DNA of 64,000 nt from Schleiferia thermophila (GTDB taxonomy: Bacteria > Bacteroidota > Bacteroidia > Flavobacteriales > Schleiferiaceae): the NCBI RefSeq assembly GCF_003337435.1, contig NZ_QPJS01000002.1, forward strand, positions 248,001 to 312,000. The letters run 5' to 3'. The notes below the pieces were generated by a model, which ran no database searches, was not told the DNA's origin, and saw only the letters and a program-made list of their open reading frames with translations. The position numbers and the translations under genes are program-made. Within the stretch, counting starts at the first letter, position 1. Each line of letters starts with the position of its first letter. Of this stretch, positions 8,906-17,472 are shown piece by piece.

Positions 8906-10780
8906 ATGAAAATAGAATCGTGGGGGACACGATTGGGTTTGATCCTTGCTATGGCCGGAAACGCAGTTGGGTTGGGAAATTTTCTCCGGTTTCCGGTTCA
9001 AGCCGTGCAAAATGGTGGCGGTGCATTCATAATCCCATACCTGGTCAGTTTTCTCTTAATGGGTATCCCTTTGCTTTGGGTAGAGTGGTCTGTTGGTCGC
9101 TTTGGTGGAAAGAAAGGCATTCATTCAACACCATTTATACTCGACGCCATGGACCGCCGTCGGATATGGAAATACATTGGTGTCTTCGGGATTTTTACTA
9201 ATGTAGCAGTAGCCAGTTACTATTGCTATATCGAAAGCTGGACGCTTTCATATGTTTTTCATTCCATCATAGGAACATTCAGAGGCATGTCGCAGGCAGA
9301 GGTGGCTCAGTTTTTTGTGGATTATACAGAAATTGATAAAACTACTCTTGGTATTCCTTATGAGGCCGTACTATTTTACATTCTTTGTCTTGGGTTGAAT
9401 ACCTGGATTCTTTCCAGGGGACTTGCCGGCATAGAAAAAGTAGCTGTAGTGGGTGTTCCGTTGCTGTTGATATTTGGAGCTTTCCTGGCTTTTCAAGGCC
9501 TTACCATTGGGACATCAGGTGCCACGGCAGAACATCCCGATGCCAACTCATGGGAGGGCATAAATTTTTTGTGGACACCTCAGTTTGACAGTCTGCTAAA
9601 CCCAAAAGTCTGGTTGGCTGCAGCGGGGCAAATCTTTTTTACCCTATCTGTAGGCATGGGCACAATTCAATGTTATGCCAGCTATGTAAGGGCTAAGGAA
9701 GATATAGCGCTAAATGCTACATCTGCAGGCTTCACTAATGAGTTCGTAGAAGTAGTACTTGGTAGCCTTATTGTCATCCCTATAGCAGCCGGCTATCTGG
9801 GTATAGATTGGGTGCGTGAAAATGCCGGATTTGGCATGGCCTTCCAAACGATGCCCTATTTGTTTGACAAATGGGGAGCTCTCCTTGGAGCATTGTCGGG
9901 GGTTTTTTGGTTTGGATTGCTGTTTTTTGCAGGGATTACTTCCTCTTTGGCTATGGGCACTCCATGGGTTGGTTTTATGCAGGATGAATTTCGCTGGACA
10001 CGTGAAAAAGGAGCTTTATCATTTGGATTGATTATACTCGCTTTCGGTTTACCTACAGTTTTGTTCTTTCATCAGGGCGTTTTCGATGAATATGACTACT
10101 GGGGGGGAACTGTTTCGCTGGTGATTTTTGCTTTGATTGAAATAGTACTTTTTGCTTGGATTTTTGGCATTGATAAGGGATGGGCAGAACTTACTGAAGG
10201 ATCCGATATTAAACTGCCAATCATTTACAAATACATCATTAAATACGTTACACCTATCTTGCTCTTTTTTGTATTTTTAGGTTCGTTTATTGCTCCTCCT
10301 GTTGAAAAATTAATTGTATTAAAGTCACCTCAAAGTCAAAATAAAGACTTTTTAGATCTATTGCTGGAAAATGGATTTGAAGTAATAAATACAGGAAATA
10401 AAACCACACTGAAATCAGATGCCCAGACATTTTCAAAAAATTTTAGAAATTCAGTTTATTTTGAGAAATTCATTCAAGACCAATTCAGCATTTCTCCCGA
10501 GGCCTATACATTGACTGATTTTCAAGACTGGAAAGGTAATTTAAAATCGTTAATCAGCGGCAAGGGTTGGAAATTGGACAACAACTCCCTGATCTCAAAA
10601 ATTTCCAACACAGATATCAACGAAAAACTTAGACATACCACAAATCCACAGGAAATTGAATCTTTGAAAGAACAAAAATTTTACATCAATCTAGCTAGAT
10701 CATTGTTGTCTGTTATGTTTCTGGGAATAGCATTTCTGGTACACATTGCCTACAAAAAGCGAAAGATAGCTTTGCTATGA
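8906..10780 (+). CDS. Neurotransmitter:sodium symporter (SNF/NSS family) with a C-terminal soluble insert
   Basis: The 624-residue protein has the NSS signature at its N terminus (RLGLILAMAGNAVGLGNFLRF) including the unwound sodium/substrate segment of TM1, and about a dozen membrane helices. It should import an amino acid or related amine with sodium across the inner membrane. Between residues about 475 and 595 there is a roughly 120-residue polar stretch before the last helix (SLLSVMFLGIAFLVHIAY); this is not part of the compact LeuT fold and is unusual. The stop overlaps the start of a 34-residue single-helix protein by four bases, which matches the small subunits found with bacterial NSS importers. 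Substrate is not predictable here. Confidence 0.9.
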   Translation: MKIESWGTRLGLILAMAGNAVGLGNFLRFPVQAVQNGGGAFIIPYLVSFLLMGIPLLWVEWSVGRFGGKKGIHSTPFILDAMDRRRIWKYIGVFGIFTNVAVASYYCYIESWTLSYVFHSIIGTFRGMSQAEVAQFFVDYTEIDKTTLGIPYEAVLFYILCLGLNTWILSRGLAGIEKVAVVGVPLLLIFGAFLAFQGLTIGTSGATAEHPDANSWEGINFLWTPQFDSLLNPKVWLAAAGQIFFTLSVGMGTIQCYASYVRAKEDIALNATSAGFTNEFVEVVLGSLIVIPIAAGYLGIDWVRENAGFGMAFQTMPYLFDKWGALLGALSGVFWFGLLFFAGITSSLAMGTPWVGFMQDEFRWTREKGALSFGLIILAFGLPTVLFFHQGVFDEYDYWGGTVSLVIFALIEIVLFAWIFGIDKGWAELTEGSDIKLPIIYKYIIKYVTPILLFFVFLGSFIAPPVEKLIVLKSPQSQNKDFLDLLLENGFEVINTGNKTTLKSDAQTFSKNFRNSVYFEKFIQDQFSISPEAYTLTDFQDWKGNLKSLISGKGWKLDNNSLISKISNTDINEKLRHTTNPQEIESLKEQKFYINLARSLLSVMFLGIAFLVHIAYKKRKIALL

Positions 10781-10881
10781 ATATATCCGCCTTGATTTTC
10801 ATGATAGTTACCCAGGCTCTGATTACCGGAGTCACCCTTTATCTCTACATAAAAGTACTAAAAAAGCCTAATGGAAAATAA
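10777..10881 (+). CDS. Small single-helix subunit of the NSS transporter (MetS-like)
   Basis: A 34-residue frame that starts with ATGA overlapping the symporter stop. It reads MNISALIFMIVTQALITG, then YLYIKVLKKPNGK: one membrane helix with a basic C-terminal tail. The length, the early polar-hydrophobic start and the position right after an NSS gene match the small MetS-type subunits (methionine/alanine importer small subunit family). In the studied systems this subunit is needed for full transport. The assignment rests on position and shape, not on a strong motif. Confidence 0.7.
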   Translation: MNISALIFMIVTQALITGVTLYLYIKVLKKPNGK

Positions 10882-10890
10882 TTCCTTAGT

Positions 10891-11982
10891 ATGTGGCAAA
10901 GAATTAAAGAATATTTTGCCATTACCAAATCTGAAAGCAGAGGTTTGGTGGTTCTTTTCTCATTGATTATGTTTCTTTGGGCATTGAATTTTTATTTAAA
11001 ATATTATGCTAAAGCACATCTGGCCAGTTTTGGGTATGAAATACTTAAAACTGAGCAAGTAGACATCCTTCCTAAAACTCAAGATCCGGAAGCAGAAAAG
11101 TCTTATTTTGAAATTGGCAATTTTAATCCAAACGATATCAGCTACGAAGATTTGATCAGGAGTGGATTAAGCGAAAGATTGTCACGTTCGATAGTCAATT
11201 ACCGGAAGAAAGGTGGGAAATTTTTCACCGTCGAAGAGTTGTATAAAATTTATCACATGGATTCAGCCTGGGTCAGATTTCAATCGCCATATCTGATTTT
11301 TGACTCTAAATCTGGCGACTATGCCACTCAACAGAAGGTAAAGCTCAAACCTTTTGACCCCAATCTTGCTGATTCAATGGAATTCTTTAGCTTGGGTTTT
11401 AAACCATGGCAAATCTCAAATTTGCTTAGATATAGAAGCCGAGGTGGAAAGTTTTTTAAGAAAGAAGACTTAAGAAGGTTGTATGGAATTGACTCGATTT
11501 TTTATCGAACTCTTGAGCCTTACATACAAATTGCTTCGGATGGTATTAATAAAGAAAATGATGAAAACACCACGGTAGCTTTGACAGATATCAATTCAGC
11601 CGATAGTGCGACTTTGGTGTCCATCAGAGGAATAGGTCCTACGTTGGCACATCGAATTATAAGATACAGAAATTCATTAGGAGGATTTGTTCGGGAAGAG
11701 CAACTTCTGGAAGTCTATGGAATCGACAGTTCGAGATTTGAATGGATTAAACCACAAATCAGCCTGGATACATCACTGATCAGAAAAATCAATATAAATA
11801 CCACTTCAGAAGAACAACTGATCGTACATCCCTACATAAGCTCTGGCCTTGCAAGAGAGATCGTGGCGTTCAGAAAAAACTTTAGGCTGTTTCAAAGCGT
11901 TTTTGAAATTGAGAAATTAAATTTGGCAAAAAATAAGGATTTAAGTAAACTGTATCCTTATTTAACAACAGGGGAAAACTAA
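10891..11982 (+). CDS. Helix-hairpin-helix repeat protein with N-terminal membrane anchor
   Basis: The 363-residue protein has one N-terminal membrane helix (GLVVLFSLIMFLWALNFYL, residues about 19-37) followed by four tandem helix-hairpin-helix units of the ComEA type, each with a GGKFF or GGFV hairpin and a YGID or YHMD turn; the third contains the classic GIGPTLAHRI. HhH units bind DNA without sequence preference, and ComEA-like proteins act in DNA uptake, but in Bacteroidota the multi-HhH version is common outside competence loci. It sits ten bases after the small NSS subunit gene and thirteen before the acyl-CoA dehydrogenase gene. The function is unproven. Confidence 0.8.
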   Translation: MWQRIKEYFAITKSESRGLVVLFSLIMFLWALNFYLKYYAKAHLASFGYEILKTEQVDILPKTQDPEAEKSYFEIGNFNPNDISYEDLIRSGLSERLSRSIVNYRKKGGKFFTVEELYKIYHMDSAWVRFQSPYLIFDSKSGDYATQQKVKLKPFDPNLADSMEFFSLGFKPWQISNLLRYRSRGGKFFKKEDLRRLYGIDSIFYRTLEPYIQIASDGINKENDENTTVALTDINSADSATLVSIRGIGPTLAHRIIRYRNSLGGFVREEQLLEVYGIDSSRFEWIKPQISLDTSLIRKININTTSEEQLIVHPYISSGLAREIVAFRKNFRLFQSVFEIEKLNLAKNKDLSKLYPYLTTGEN

Positions 11983-11994
11983 AGTACTTACGCT

Positions 11995-13155
11995 ATGATT
12001 GAGACCAAAACTTCATTTGACTTGTCATTTACCGACACTCAAAAAATGATTATTGATGCAGTAAGAGAGTTTGCAGAGAAACACATCAGACCACACGTTA
12101 TGGAATGGGATGAGGCTCAGCATTTTCCTATAGATGTAATGAAAAAACTCGGAGAAATCGGATTGATGGGTGTTTTGGTGCCAGAAGAATACGGAGGAGC
12201 AGGACTCACATATGACGAATATGTAGCTGCCATCATCGAACTGGCAAAAGTGGATCCATCGATCGGGCTGTCGATGGCTGCGCACAATTCTCTCTGTACC
12301 GGTCACATACTTCAGTTTGGCAATGAAGAGCAGAAGCACAAATATCTCCCTCTCCTGGCCACCGGCCAATGGATAGGAGCATGGGGTCTCACAGAAGCTG
12401 GTACCGGTTCTGATGCTGGAGGAATGAATACGACTGCCGTTCGCGATGGAGATTATTGGATAATAAATGGTTCAAAAAACTTTATTACACACGGCAAATC
12501 GGGAGATGTAGCGGTGGTAATAGTAAGAACGGGAAAAAAAGGCGATTCTCATGGCATGTCGACTTTTATCATAGAAAAAGGTACGCCTGGATTCTTTGCC
12601 GGCAAAAAAGAAAATAAGCTCGGAATGAGAGCATCCGAGACGGCTGAGTTGATTTTCGACAATTGTCGAGTACATCACTCTCAGATGATTGGTGAAGAGG
12701 GAGAAGGTTTTATTCAAGCGATGAAAGTATTGGATGGAGGACGAATATCAATAGCTGCACTGTCTGTAGGCATAGCAAAAGGTGCCTATGAAGCCTCCGT
12801 AAAATATGCTAAAGAAAGAGTTCAGTTTGGAAAACCCATTGCTCATTTTCAGGCCATTGCCTTTAAGCTGGCGGATATGGCCACCCAGATTGAAGCCGCC
12901 GAATTGCTTACATATCGGGCAGCTTATTTAAAAAATAACGGGCATAAGGTTACTAAAGAAGGGGCTATGGCAAAACTCTATGCCTCTGAAGTAAGTGTCA
13001 GGATAGCGAATGAAGCTGTTCAAATTTTTGGCGGATATGGCTTTACGAAAGATTTTCCGGTTGAAAAATATTACAGAGATTGTAAATTGTGCACGATAGG
13101 AGAGGGAACGTCTGAAATTCAAAGACTTGTGATTTCAAGAAATGTGTTGAATTAA
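11995..13155 (+). CDS. Acyl-CoA dehydrogenase
   Basis: A complete 386-residue acyl-CoA dehydrogenase. The N-terminal helical domain is followed by the FAD-binding segment [18 protein letters not shown], the middle beta-domain, and the C-terminal helices with [21 protein letters not shown] and the IGEGTSEIQ motif that carries the catalytic Glu position of short/medium-chain enzymes. It oxidises acyl-CoA to trans-2-enoyl-CoA and passes electrons to ETF, in fatty-acid or branched-chain amino-acid breakdown. Chain-length preference cannot be told. Cytoplasmic; no ETF genes in the window. Confidence 0.92.
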   Translation: MIETKTSFDLSFTDTQKMIIDAVREFAEKHIRPHVMEWDEAQHFPIDVMKKLGEIGLMGVLVPEEYGGAGLTYDEYVAAIIELAKVDPSIGLSMAAHNSLCTGHILQFGNEEQKHKYLPLLATGQWIGAWGLTEAGTGSDAGGMNTTAVRDGDYWIINGSKNFITHGKSGDVAVVIVRTGKKGDSHGMSTFIIEKGTPGFFAGKKENKLGMRASETAELIFDNCRVHHSQMIGEEGEGFIQAMKVLDGGRISIAALSVGIAKGAYEASVKYAKERVQFGKPIAHFQAIAFKLADMATQIEAAELLTYRAAYLKNNGHKVTKEGAMAKLYASEVSVRIANEAVQIFGGYGFTKDFPVEKYYRDCKLCTIGEGTSEIQRLVISRNVLN

Positions 13156-13178
13156 TTTCAATGAAACGTATGAATGTT

Positions 13179-13186
13179 TATCTTTG
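13179..13186 (+). promoter_or_regulatory. -7 promoter element of rpsU
   Basis: TATCTTTG followed by CA matches TAnnTTTG and the extended TTTGCA form seen at other genes in this window. It ends 33 bases before the rpsU ATG at 13220. It also shows that the longer possible start at 13184 lies inside the promoter and is wrong. A clear -33 box is not seen. Confidence 0.5.
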
Positions 13187-13219
13187 CACCCCAAAATAAA
13201 TCTGAAGAAGTTTAAAAAC

Positions 13220-13414
13220 ATGATTCACGTTACAGTTAAAGAAGGTGAAAGCATCGAGAAAGCGTTAAAACGCTATAAAAAAAAGTTTGATAAAATCGGC
13301 ATAGTCCGTACCCTCCGTGATAAACAACACTTTACCAAGCCATCGGTAAAAAGGAGAAATCAAATCCTGAAAGCCATTTTTACTCAGAAAATCAGAAGTC
13401 AACAAGAGGCCTGA
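13220..13414 (+). CDS. rpsU: 30S ribosomal protein S21
   Basis: The 64-residue protein starts MIHVTVKEGESIEKALKRYK and is rich in Lys and Arg, the usual form of S21. S21 binds the small subunit near the mRNA exit platform; in Bacteroidota it takes part in holding the anti-Shine-Dalgarno end of 16S rRNA. The start at 13220 is preferred to an upstream TTG because the longer frame runs through the promoter element and lacks family similarity. A stem-loop follows the stop, and the XerC-type recombinase gene comes next. Confidence 0.95.
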   Translation: MIHVTVKEGESIEKALKRYKKKFDKIGIVRTLRDKQHFTKPSVKRRNQILKAIFTQKIRSQQEA

Positions 13415-13438
13415 CGTTTTAAAATTGTACATAAATTT

Positions 13439-13465
13439 AGCCGGTCAAAATACTTTTGATCGGCT
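13439..13465 (+). terminator. Stem-loop after rpsU
   Basis: AGCCGGTCAAAA and TTTTGATCGGCT form a 12-pair stem (one G-T pair) with a three-base loop. A short T-rich stretch follows directly, just before the recombinase ATG at 13477. It may end or attenuate rpsU transcripts before the recombinase gene. Confidence 0.6.
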
Positions 13466-13476
13466 ATTTGCTTTTT

Positions 13477-14370
13477 ATGACTAATCAGCTCCTTCTGAAC
13501 GAGTACTTCGCCTACTTGCAATCGCTTAGAAATGCATCGGAGCATACCCTAGCAGCGTATAAAAAAGACTTGTCGGACCTTGGAGAGTATTTTGACCATC
13601 AGGACTTTAGAAAATTAACTGGAAGGCAGTTGAGGCACTATGTTTCTCAATTGTCGGCGCTTAGACTCCGTCCGTCCACTGTCAGAAGAAAGATTTCAGC
13701 CTTCAAATCTTTCTTTAAATTTCTAAAAAAAAGAGGGGTGATACATTCAAATCCAGCTCATCATCTTACTTTTCCGAAGCTGCCAAGAAAGCTTAAAGAT
13801 ATTCCACGGGAAAAGGAACTTAAAAAACTTCAGGATATTGTAGAACAAATAAGCCAGAAAGGGGATTTTGAATCGGTTAGAAATCTCGTCATTGTTGAGC
13901 TTTTGTACTGTACCGGACTGAGGAGACAGGAACTGATTGATTTGACTGTCGAAAGTATTGATTTTTACAGCAATACAATTCGGGTAAGAGGAAAAGGAAA
14001 CAAAGAGCGCATCGTGCCTGTAAACGATTATCTGCGCCAATTATTAGAAAAATATTTGAAAATGAGGCAAGAACTAGACAATTGTGATCACTCTGCGCTT
14101 TTTTTGACCAAAAAGGGCAAAAAAGTGAGCAAAACGCTTGTTTATATAATTGTTAAATCATACCTTGGTGCTGTTTCTGAGGTAAACCAAAAAAGCCCGC
14201 ACATGCTTCGCCATGCTTTTGCTACTCATTTGCTCAACAGGGGGGCGGACCTCATGAGCATAAAAGAGTTGCTTGGGCACAGCAGCCTGGCAGCTACTCA
14301 AGTTTACACTCAGAACGACCTCCAAAAACTCAAATCAGTGTATAACCGCTTCCATCCAAGAAGCACTTAA
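13477..14370 (+). CDS. xerC: Tyrosine recombinase of the XerC/XerD type
   Basis: The 297-residue protein has an N-terminal SAM-like core-binding domain and a C-terminal catalytic domain with all key residues: Arg149 in TGLRRQEL, His242 and Arg245 in HMLRHAF, His268 in LLGHSS and the nucleophile Tyr277 in TQVYTQ. The length fits chromosomal dimer-resolution recombinases acting at dif with FtsK. The rpsU-xer-hpf order is a common housekeeping arrangement in Bacteroidota, which favours a host role over a mobile element. The start at ATG 13477 replaces an upstream TTG that would lie in the stem-loop. XerC versus XerD cannot be separated here. Confidence 0.88.
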   Translation: MTNQLLLNEYFAYLQSLRNASEHTLAAYKKDLSDLGEYFDHQDFRKLTGRQLRHYVSQLSALRLRPSTVRRKISAFKSFFKFLKKRGVIHSNPAHHLTFPKLPRKLKDIPREKELKKLQDIVEQISQKGDFESVRNLVIVELLYCTGLRRQELIDLTVESIDFYSNTIRVRGKGNKERIVPVNDYLRQLLEKYLKMRQELDNCDHSALFLTKKGKKVSKTLVYIIVKSYLGAVSEVNQKSPHMLRHAFATHLLNRGADLMSIKELLGHSSLAATQVYTQNDLQKLKSVYNRFHPRST

Positions 14371-14382
14371 AACCCAAAAGCT

Positions 14383-14682
14383 ATGGTAGTAAGAATTCAA
14401 TCCGTTCACTTCACAGCCGATCAGAAGCTGATCAATTTTATTCAAAAGAAAATGGACAAACTGGACACCTTTTATGACCGCGTTGTAGACGCTGATGTAT
14501 ATCTGAAATTGGAAAACACCAGCACACGGGAAAATAAAATCGTAGAGATAAAAGTCAACATTCCGGGTAATGATATTGTAGTAAAAAAAATTGCCTCTAC
14601 ATTTGAGGAGGCTACAGACATGTGTGCTGATGTGTTATCTAGACAACTTCGAAAAGAGAAAGAAAAAGTAAAAATGGTCTAA
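14383..14682 (+). CDS. hpf: Ribosome hibernation-promoting factor (HPF/RaiA family)
   Basis: A 99-residue short-type HPF. It has the beta-alpha-beta-beta-beta-alpha pattern of the family, starting MVVRIQSVHFTADQKLINFI and ending in a helix with DMCADVLSRQLRKEKEK. It binds in the mRNA/tRNA channel of the 30S subunit and stabilises inactive ribosomes during slow growth. It starts 12 bases after the recombinase stop and is followed by a strong bidirectional terminator. The long-form C-terminal dimerisation domain is absent. Confidence 0.9.
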   Translation: MVVRIQSVHFTADQKLINFIQKKMDKLDTFYDRVVDADVYLKLENTSTRENKIVEIKVNIPGNDIVVKKIASTFEEATDMCADVLSRQLRKEKEKVKMV

Positions 14683-14706
14683 ACTGTAAAGTATAAATTT
14701 GATGAG

Positions 14707-14733
14707 AAAAGGCTGCCCACAAGGCAGCCTTTT
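14707..14733. terminator. Bidirectional terminator between hpf and the TonB-dependent receptor
   Basis: AAAAGGCTGCC and GGCAGCCTTTT form an 11-pair perfect stem with a five-base loop. The A-run on one side and T-run on the other allow termination in both directions, as fits the convergent hpf (plus) and receptor (minus) genes. Confidence 0.85.
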
Positions 14734-14740
14734 CTGTATG

Positions 14741-17107
14741 TTAAAATGCATAGTTAACTGATACAGTGGGTAGTATTGGCAACTGATCCACGCGTGTAGC
14801 TCTACCCCTGTCGTAATAAAAAATGTTATTTCTATTTAACAGATTGGTGGCTCCGGCACTGATTTCGAGTTTTTGATTTTCCTTGATTTTGAAAGACCGC
14901 TTGGCACTGATGTCAAACCGATGATAGTTGGGCAATCTGGCAGAGTTAAGATCACCATAGATGTATCCAACTACACCGTTTTCTTGTACAAAATTGTAAT
15001 TGGCAAAGGGTTGATTGAACTGATTGGTAAAGTTGAGTTGTACAAAATTCCCCTGAGTTGGTGTAAAGGGAAATCCTGTACCAAAATTGTATCGGACCGA
15101 AAAGTCCCATTCCTTGTTTTTACCCGCATTGTAGGTATAGACCATGTTGAGATTATGACGTCGGTCAAAAACCGGGAAGTATTCGATTTGTCCGTCGAAT
15201 CGGGTGATTCTTGCAAGTGAATAGGCAAGCCATAAATAATGATTCTTTTCTTCGTACTTGAGCAGGAAGTCGACACCCGATGCCAGACCGGTTTCAATGA
15301 TAAAGTCTTTGGAGAGCTCCTCAGGCTTTCCTGGGGTTCCTTCTTCGTAAATTTTATTTCTGTTTAAGTTGTAGTTGATAGCAAAATCTTTGATATAACC
15401 TTCAATGGTCAAAGTAGTCTTTCTGGTGATGTCATATTCCAGGCCTGCTATGTAATGGTATGCGGTCTGTGATGAGAGGAAAAAGTTTCTGCCGTTAAAG
15501 GTAGATGGAATACTTGTTGGCCCTCCTAAAAAGCCATAGAACAAATTGACTACATCGCGGTCTGAGTTGGCCCCCACAAGATTCTGAGAATAAACACCGG
15601 CAGAGGCCTTAATCCTAAAGTCTTCGGTCCAGTTGTATTTGGCTCCAATCCTTGGCTCAAAGGACAAGTCACTCAAACTTGCGTAATAGTGCAATCTGAC
15701 TCCTGGTTCGATCAGAAATCTTCCCGTGTTGAGCCGATAGGATAAGTATCCTGCCAATTCTGTGGAATTGTCGTCGTTAAAAATTCTCTGTCCCACTGGG
15801 TTGATAAGGAGCAACTCTGTTCTGTAGCCTATGGCTTGTACTCCGAATTTGAGTTCGTCGCTTTTCCGCATCAAATAGGTAAAATTGATGCCTCCATTGA
15901 ATCCGCCCACTTCGCTGGAACGGGGTTGTCCGTCGCCAAAATCGGCCTCTATGTTGTACCTGGTGTAACCAAAATTCCCATCAATGATGACACTGGTTCC
16001 TTCCGGTACTATGGTAAAGTCCGTACCTCCACCCAGTTGAGTCCAATTGATGGAGTTGGTTCCATCAAAGGTCACGGCATCATCGAAATAAAAGCCAAAA
16101 AGGTTTAATCCTGCACCTGAGCCTGAAGAAACAGATACTTTACCATAGTAGTCATTAAATTGAAATGGCAGGCCGCCAAATTGAGATTCGATATATGGAT
16201 AAAAAATTCTATCCGTGCGATTGAGGAAACTGTTTTTGGCAGATAGAATAAAAGATATATACTCGTTGGTTTCGTCGTTTTTCCACAAAGGTCCTTCGAG
16301 CAAGACTTTGGATGTGAACGTACTAAGGGAAAATTTTCCGGCTAATCTGTCGCTGTTTCCATTCTTGGTTTTAAAATCCATCACCGAGGAGTTTCTACTG
16401 CCGTACTGAGCTCCGAAACCTGCGGTATAAATATCGGCCGAACGAATTATATCGGGATCAAAAACGGAGTAAAAACCAATGCTGTGAAAGGGATTGTAAA
16501 TAATCATATTGTCCAGAAGGACTAGGTTTTGTATAGGAGCGCCACCTCGGATGAAAATCTGCCCCCCCTGGTCACCGGTAGATACTACACCCGGCAACAC
16601 CTGAATAGCACGCATAATATCAGCATCACCACCGGCTGAGAAACTTTCTATTTTCTTGGGGTTTAGTGAAATCACTCCGGTTTGAATTTTAGTTTGGGCT
16701 TCAATTTTCTGTGCACTTATTTCCACCTCCCCTAAAAATTCGGTAGAGGGTTTCAATCCTATTCGCTCGTTTTGGACTCTGTTTGCTACTACTGTCACCT
16801 GTTTGGTAAAGGTTTCGTACCCTATCAGGCTTATGGTCAGTTTATAAGTACCTGGATTTACATTAGGTAAAACAAAAAAACCATCCTCATTGGAGATGGC
16901 TCCAATTTTCCTTTCTGCCTCAAGGATCACATTCACATATGGCAACGGCTCGCGTGTTTGTGCGTCAAACACATATCCTCTCACCCTTCCCTGGGTGGGT
17001 GTTTGACCATTGACCCCAACTGAGAGGAGAAATGTCAAGAGTAGCAGTCCAAATAACCTCATTAGGAATAATTTTAGCAAATTTATCTTATCTGTAAAGA
17101 GCATCAC
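14741..17107 (-). CDS. TonB-dependent receptor with N-terminal carboxypeptidase-like domain
   Basis: The 788-residue protein has a signal peptide, a CarboxypepD_reg-like domain (GRVRGYVFDAQTREPLPYVNV, about residues 39-125), a plug domain with QVLPGVVSTGDQGGQIFIRGG and a beta barrel ending in the outer-membrane terminal pattern VSVNYAF. It should import a substrate across the outer membrane using TonB energy. It has no SusD partner and lacks the SusC-type plug signature, so iron chelator, vitamin or peptide uptake are all possible. The start is uncertain: ATG at 17107 gives 15 extra residues before the clean signal peptide that begins at ATG 17062. Confidence 0.9.
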   Translation of the reverse strand: MMLFTDKINLLKLFLMRLFGLLLLTFLLSVGVNGQTPTQGRVRGYVFDAQTREPLPYVNVILEAERKIGAISNEDGFFVLPNVNPGTYKLTISLIGYETFTKQVTVVANRVQNERIGLKPSTEFLGEVEISAQKIEAQTKIQTGVISLNPKKIESFSAGGDADIMRAIQVLPGVVSTGDQGGQIFIRGGAPIQNLVLLDNMIIYNPFHSIGFYSVFDPDIIRSADIYTAGFGAQYGSRNSSVMDFKTKNGNSDRLAGKFSLSTFTSKVLLEGPLWKNDETNEYISFILSAKNSFLNRTDRIFYPYIESQFGGLPFQFNDYYGKVSVSSGSGAGLNLFGFYFDDAVTFDGTNSINWTQLGGGTDFTIVPEGTSVIIDGNFGYTRYNIEADFGDGQPRSSEVGGFNGGINFTYLMRKSDELKFGVQAIGYRTELLLINPVGQRIFNDDNSTELAGYLSYRLNTGRFLIEPGVRLHYYASLSDLSFEPRIGAKYNWTEDFRIKASAGVYSQNLVGANSDRDVVNLFYGFLGGPTSIPSTFNGRNFFLSSQTAYHYIAGLEYDITRKTTLTIEGYIKDFAINYNLNRNKIYEEGTPGKPEELSKDFIIETGLASGVDFLLKYEEKNHYLWLAYSLARITRFDGQIEYFPVFDRRHNLNMVYTYNAGKNKEWDFSVRYNFGTGFPFTPTQGNFVQLNFTNQFNQPFANYNFVQENGVVGYIYGDLNSARLPNYHRFDISAKRSFKIKENQKLEISAGATNLLNRNNIFYYDRGRATRVDQLPILPTVSVNYAF

Positions 17108-17236
17108 CAGGTAATGAAGTTTTTACAAATCCTTTAGAATAAGGTTAATAATGAAACTATAAGCTCAAATCTTACTGGATGAATTTTTCTTCTTAAAAAA
17201 CATGAAAGTTGTTTTAATGATTTATAAAAGTTTAAT

Positions 17237-17377
17237 TATTTTTGTTCTGAATATGAAGGTATTTTTCTTTCATAACCGACATTTTAAGACCTGCCAAAAG
17301 CTTGGCTTGCAACCTATCTTTAACTGTTGAATACACCATGGCAGGTAGATGCAATCCTCTGACCCTCAGATTGCATC
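17237..17377 (+). ncRNA. Candidate small RNA or structured leader in the 17108-17472 intergenic gap
   Basis: The 365-base gap between the receptor and the sorting-domain protein holds a TATTTTTG promoter-like element (17237-17244) and two nested inverted repeats. ACCTGCCA at 17289-17296 pairs with TGGCAGGT at 17339-17346, and GATGCAAT at 17348 pairs with ATTGCATC ending at 17377 with a CTGA/TCAG inner stem. The second hairpin is followed by CTTAAATTTTTTATT, like a terminator. A transcript of roughly 130 bases is possible. The -33 spacing is not ideal and no known RNA family was recognised. Confidence 0.4.
17348..17377 (+). terminator. Terminator-like hairpin upstream of the sorting-domain gene
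   Basis: Outer stem GATGCAAT/ATTGCATC, three-base bulge, inner stem CTGA/TCAG with a CCC loop, followed within four bases by an AT-rich T-run. It lies 95 bases before the ATG at 17473, so it would act on a transcript begun in the gap. Confidence 0.5.
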
Positions 17378-17472
17378 ATCCTTAAATTTTTTATTAATCC
17401 GTGTACATGTGCTTTTCGTAGGGTCAATTTCCTGATTATTTCCATCAGCAATTCATCTTAAACTCAAATACC

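Noticed and set aside
13184-13219. Longer N terminus for ribosomal protein S21
   Set aside because: It would start at TTG inside the promoter element and has no family similarity.
13477-14370. Tyrosine recombinase as an integrase of a mobile element
   Set aside because: Neighbours are rpsU and hpf, no attachment-site repeat or phage genes were seen; a host XerC/D role fits better.
14873-16409. Several open frames of 60-115 codons on the plus strand
   Set aside because: They lie antisense to the TonB-dependent receptor, lack family signatures and have no start context.
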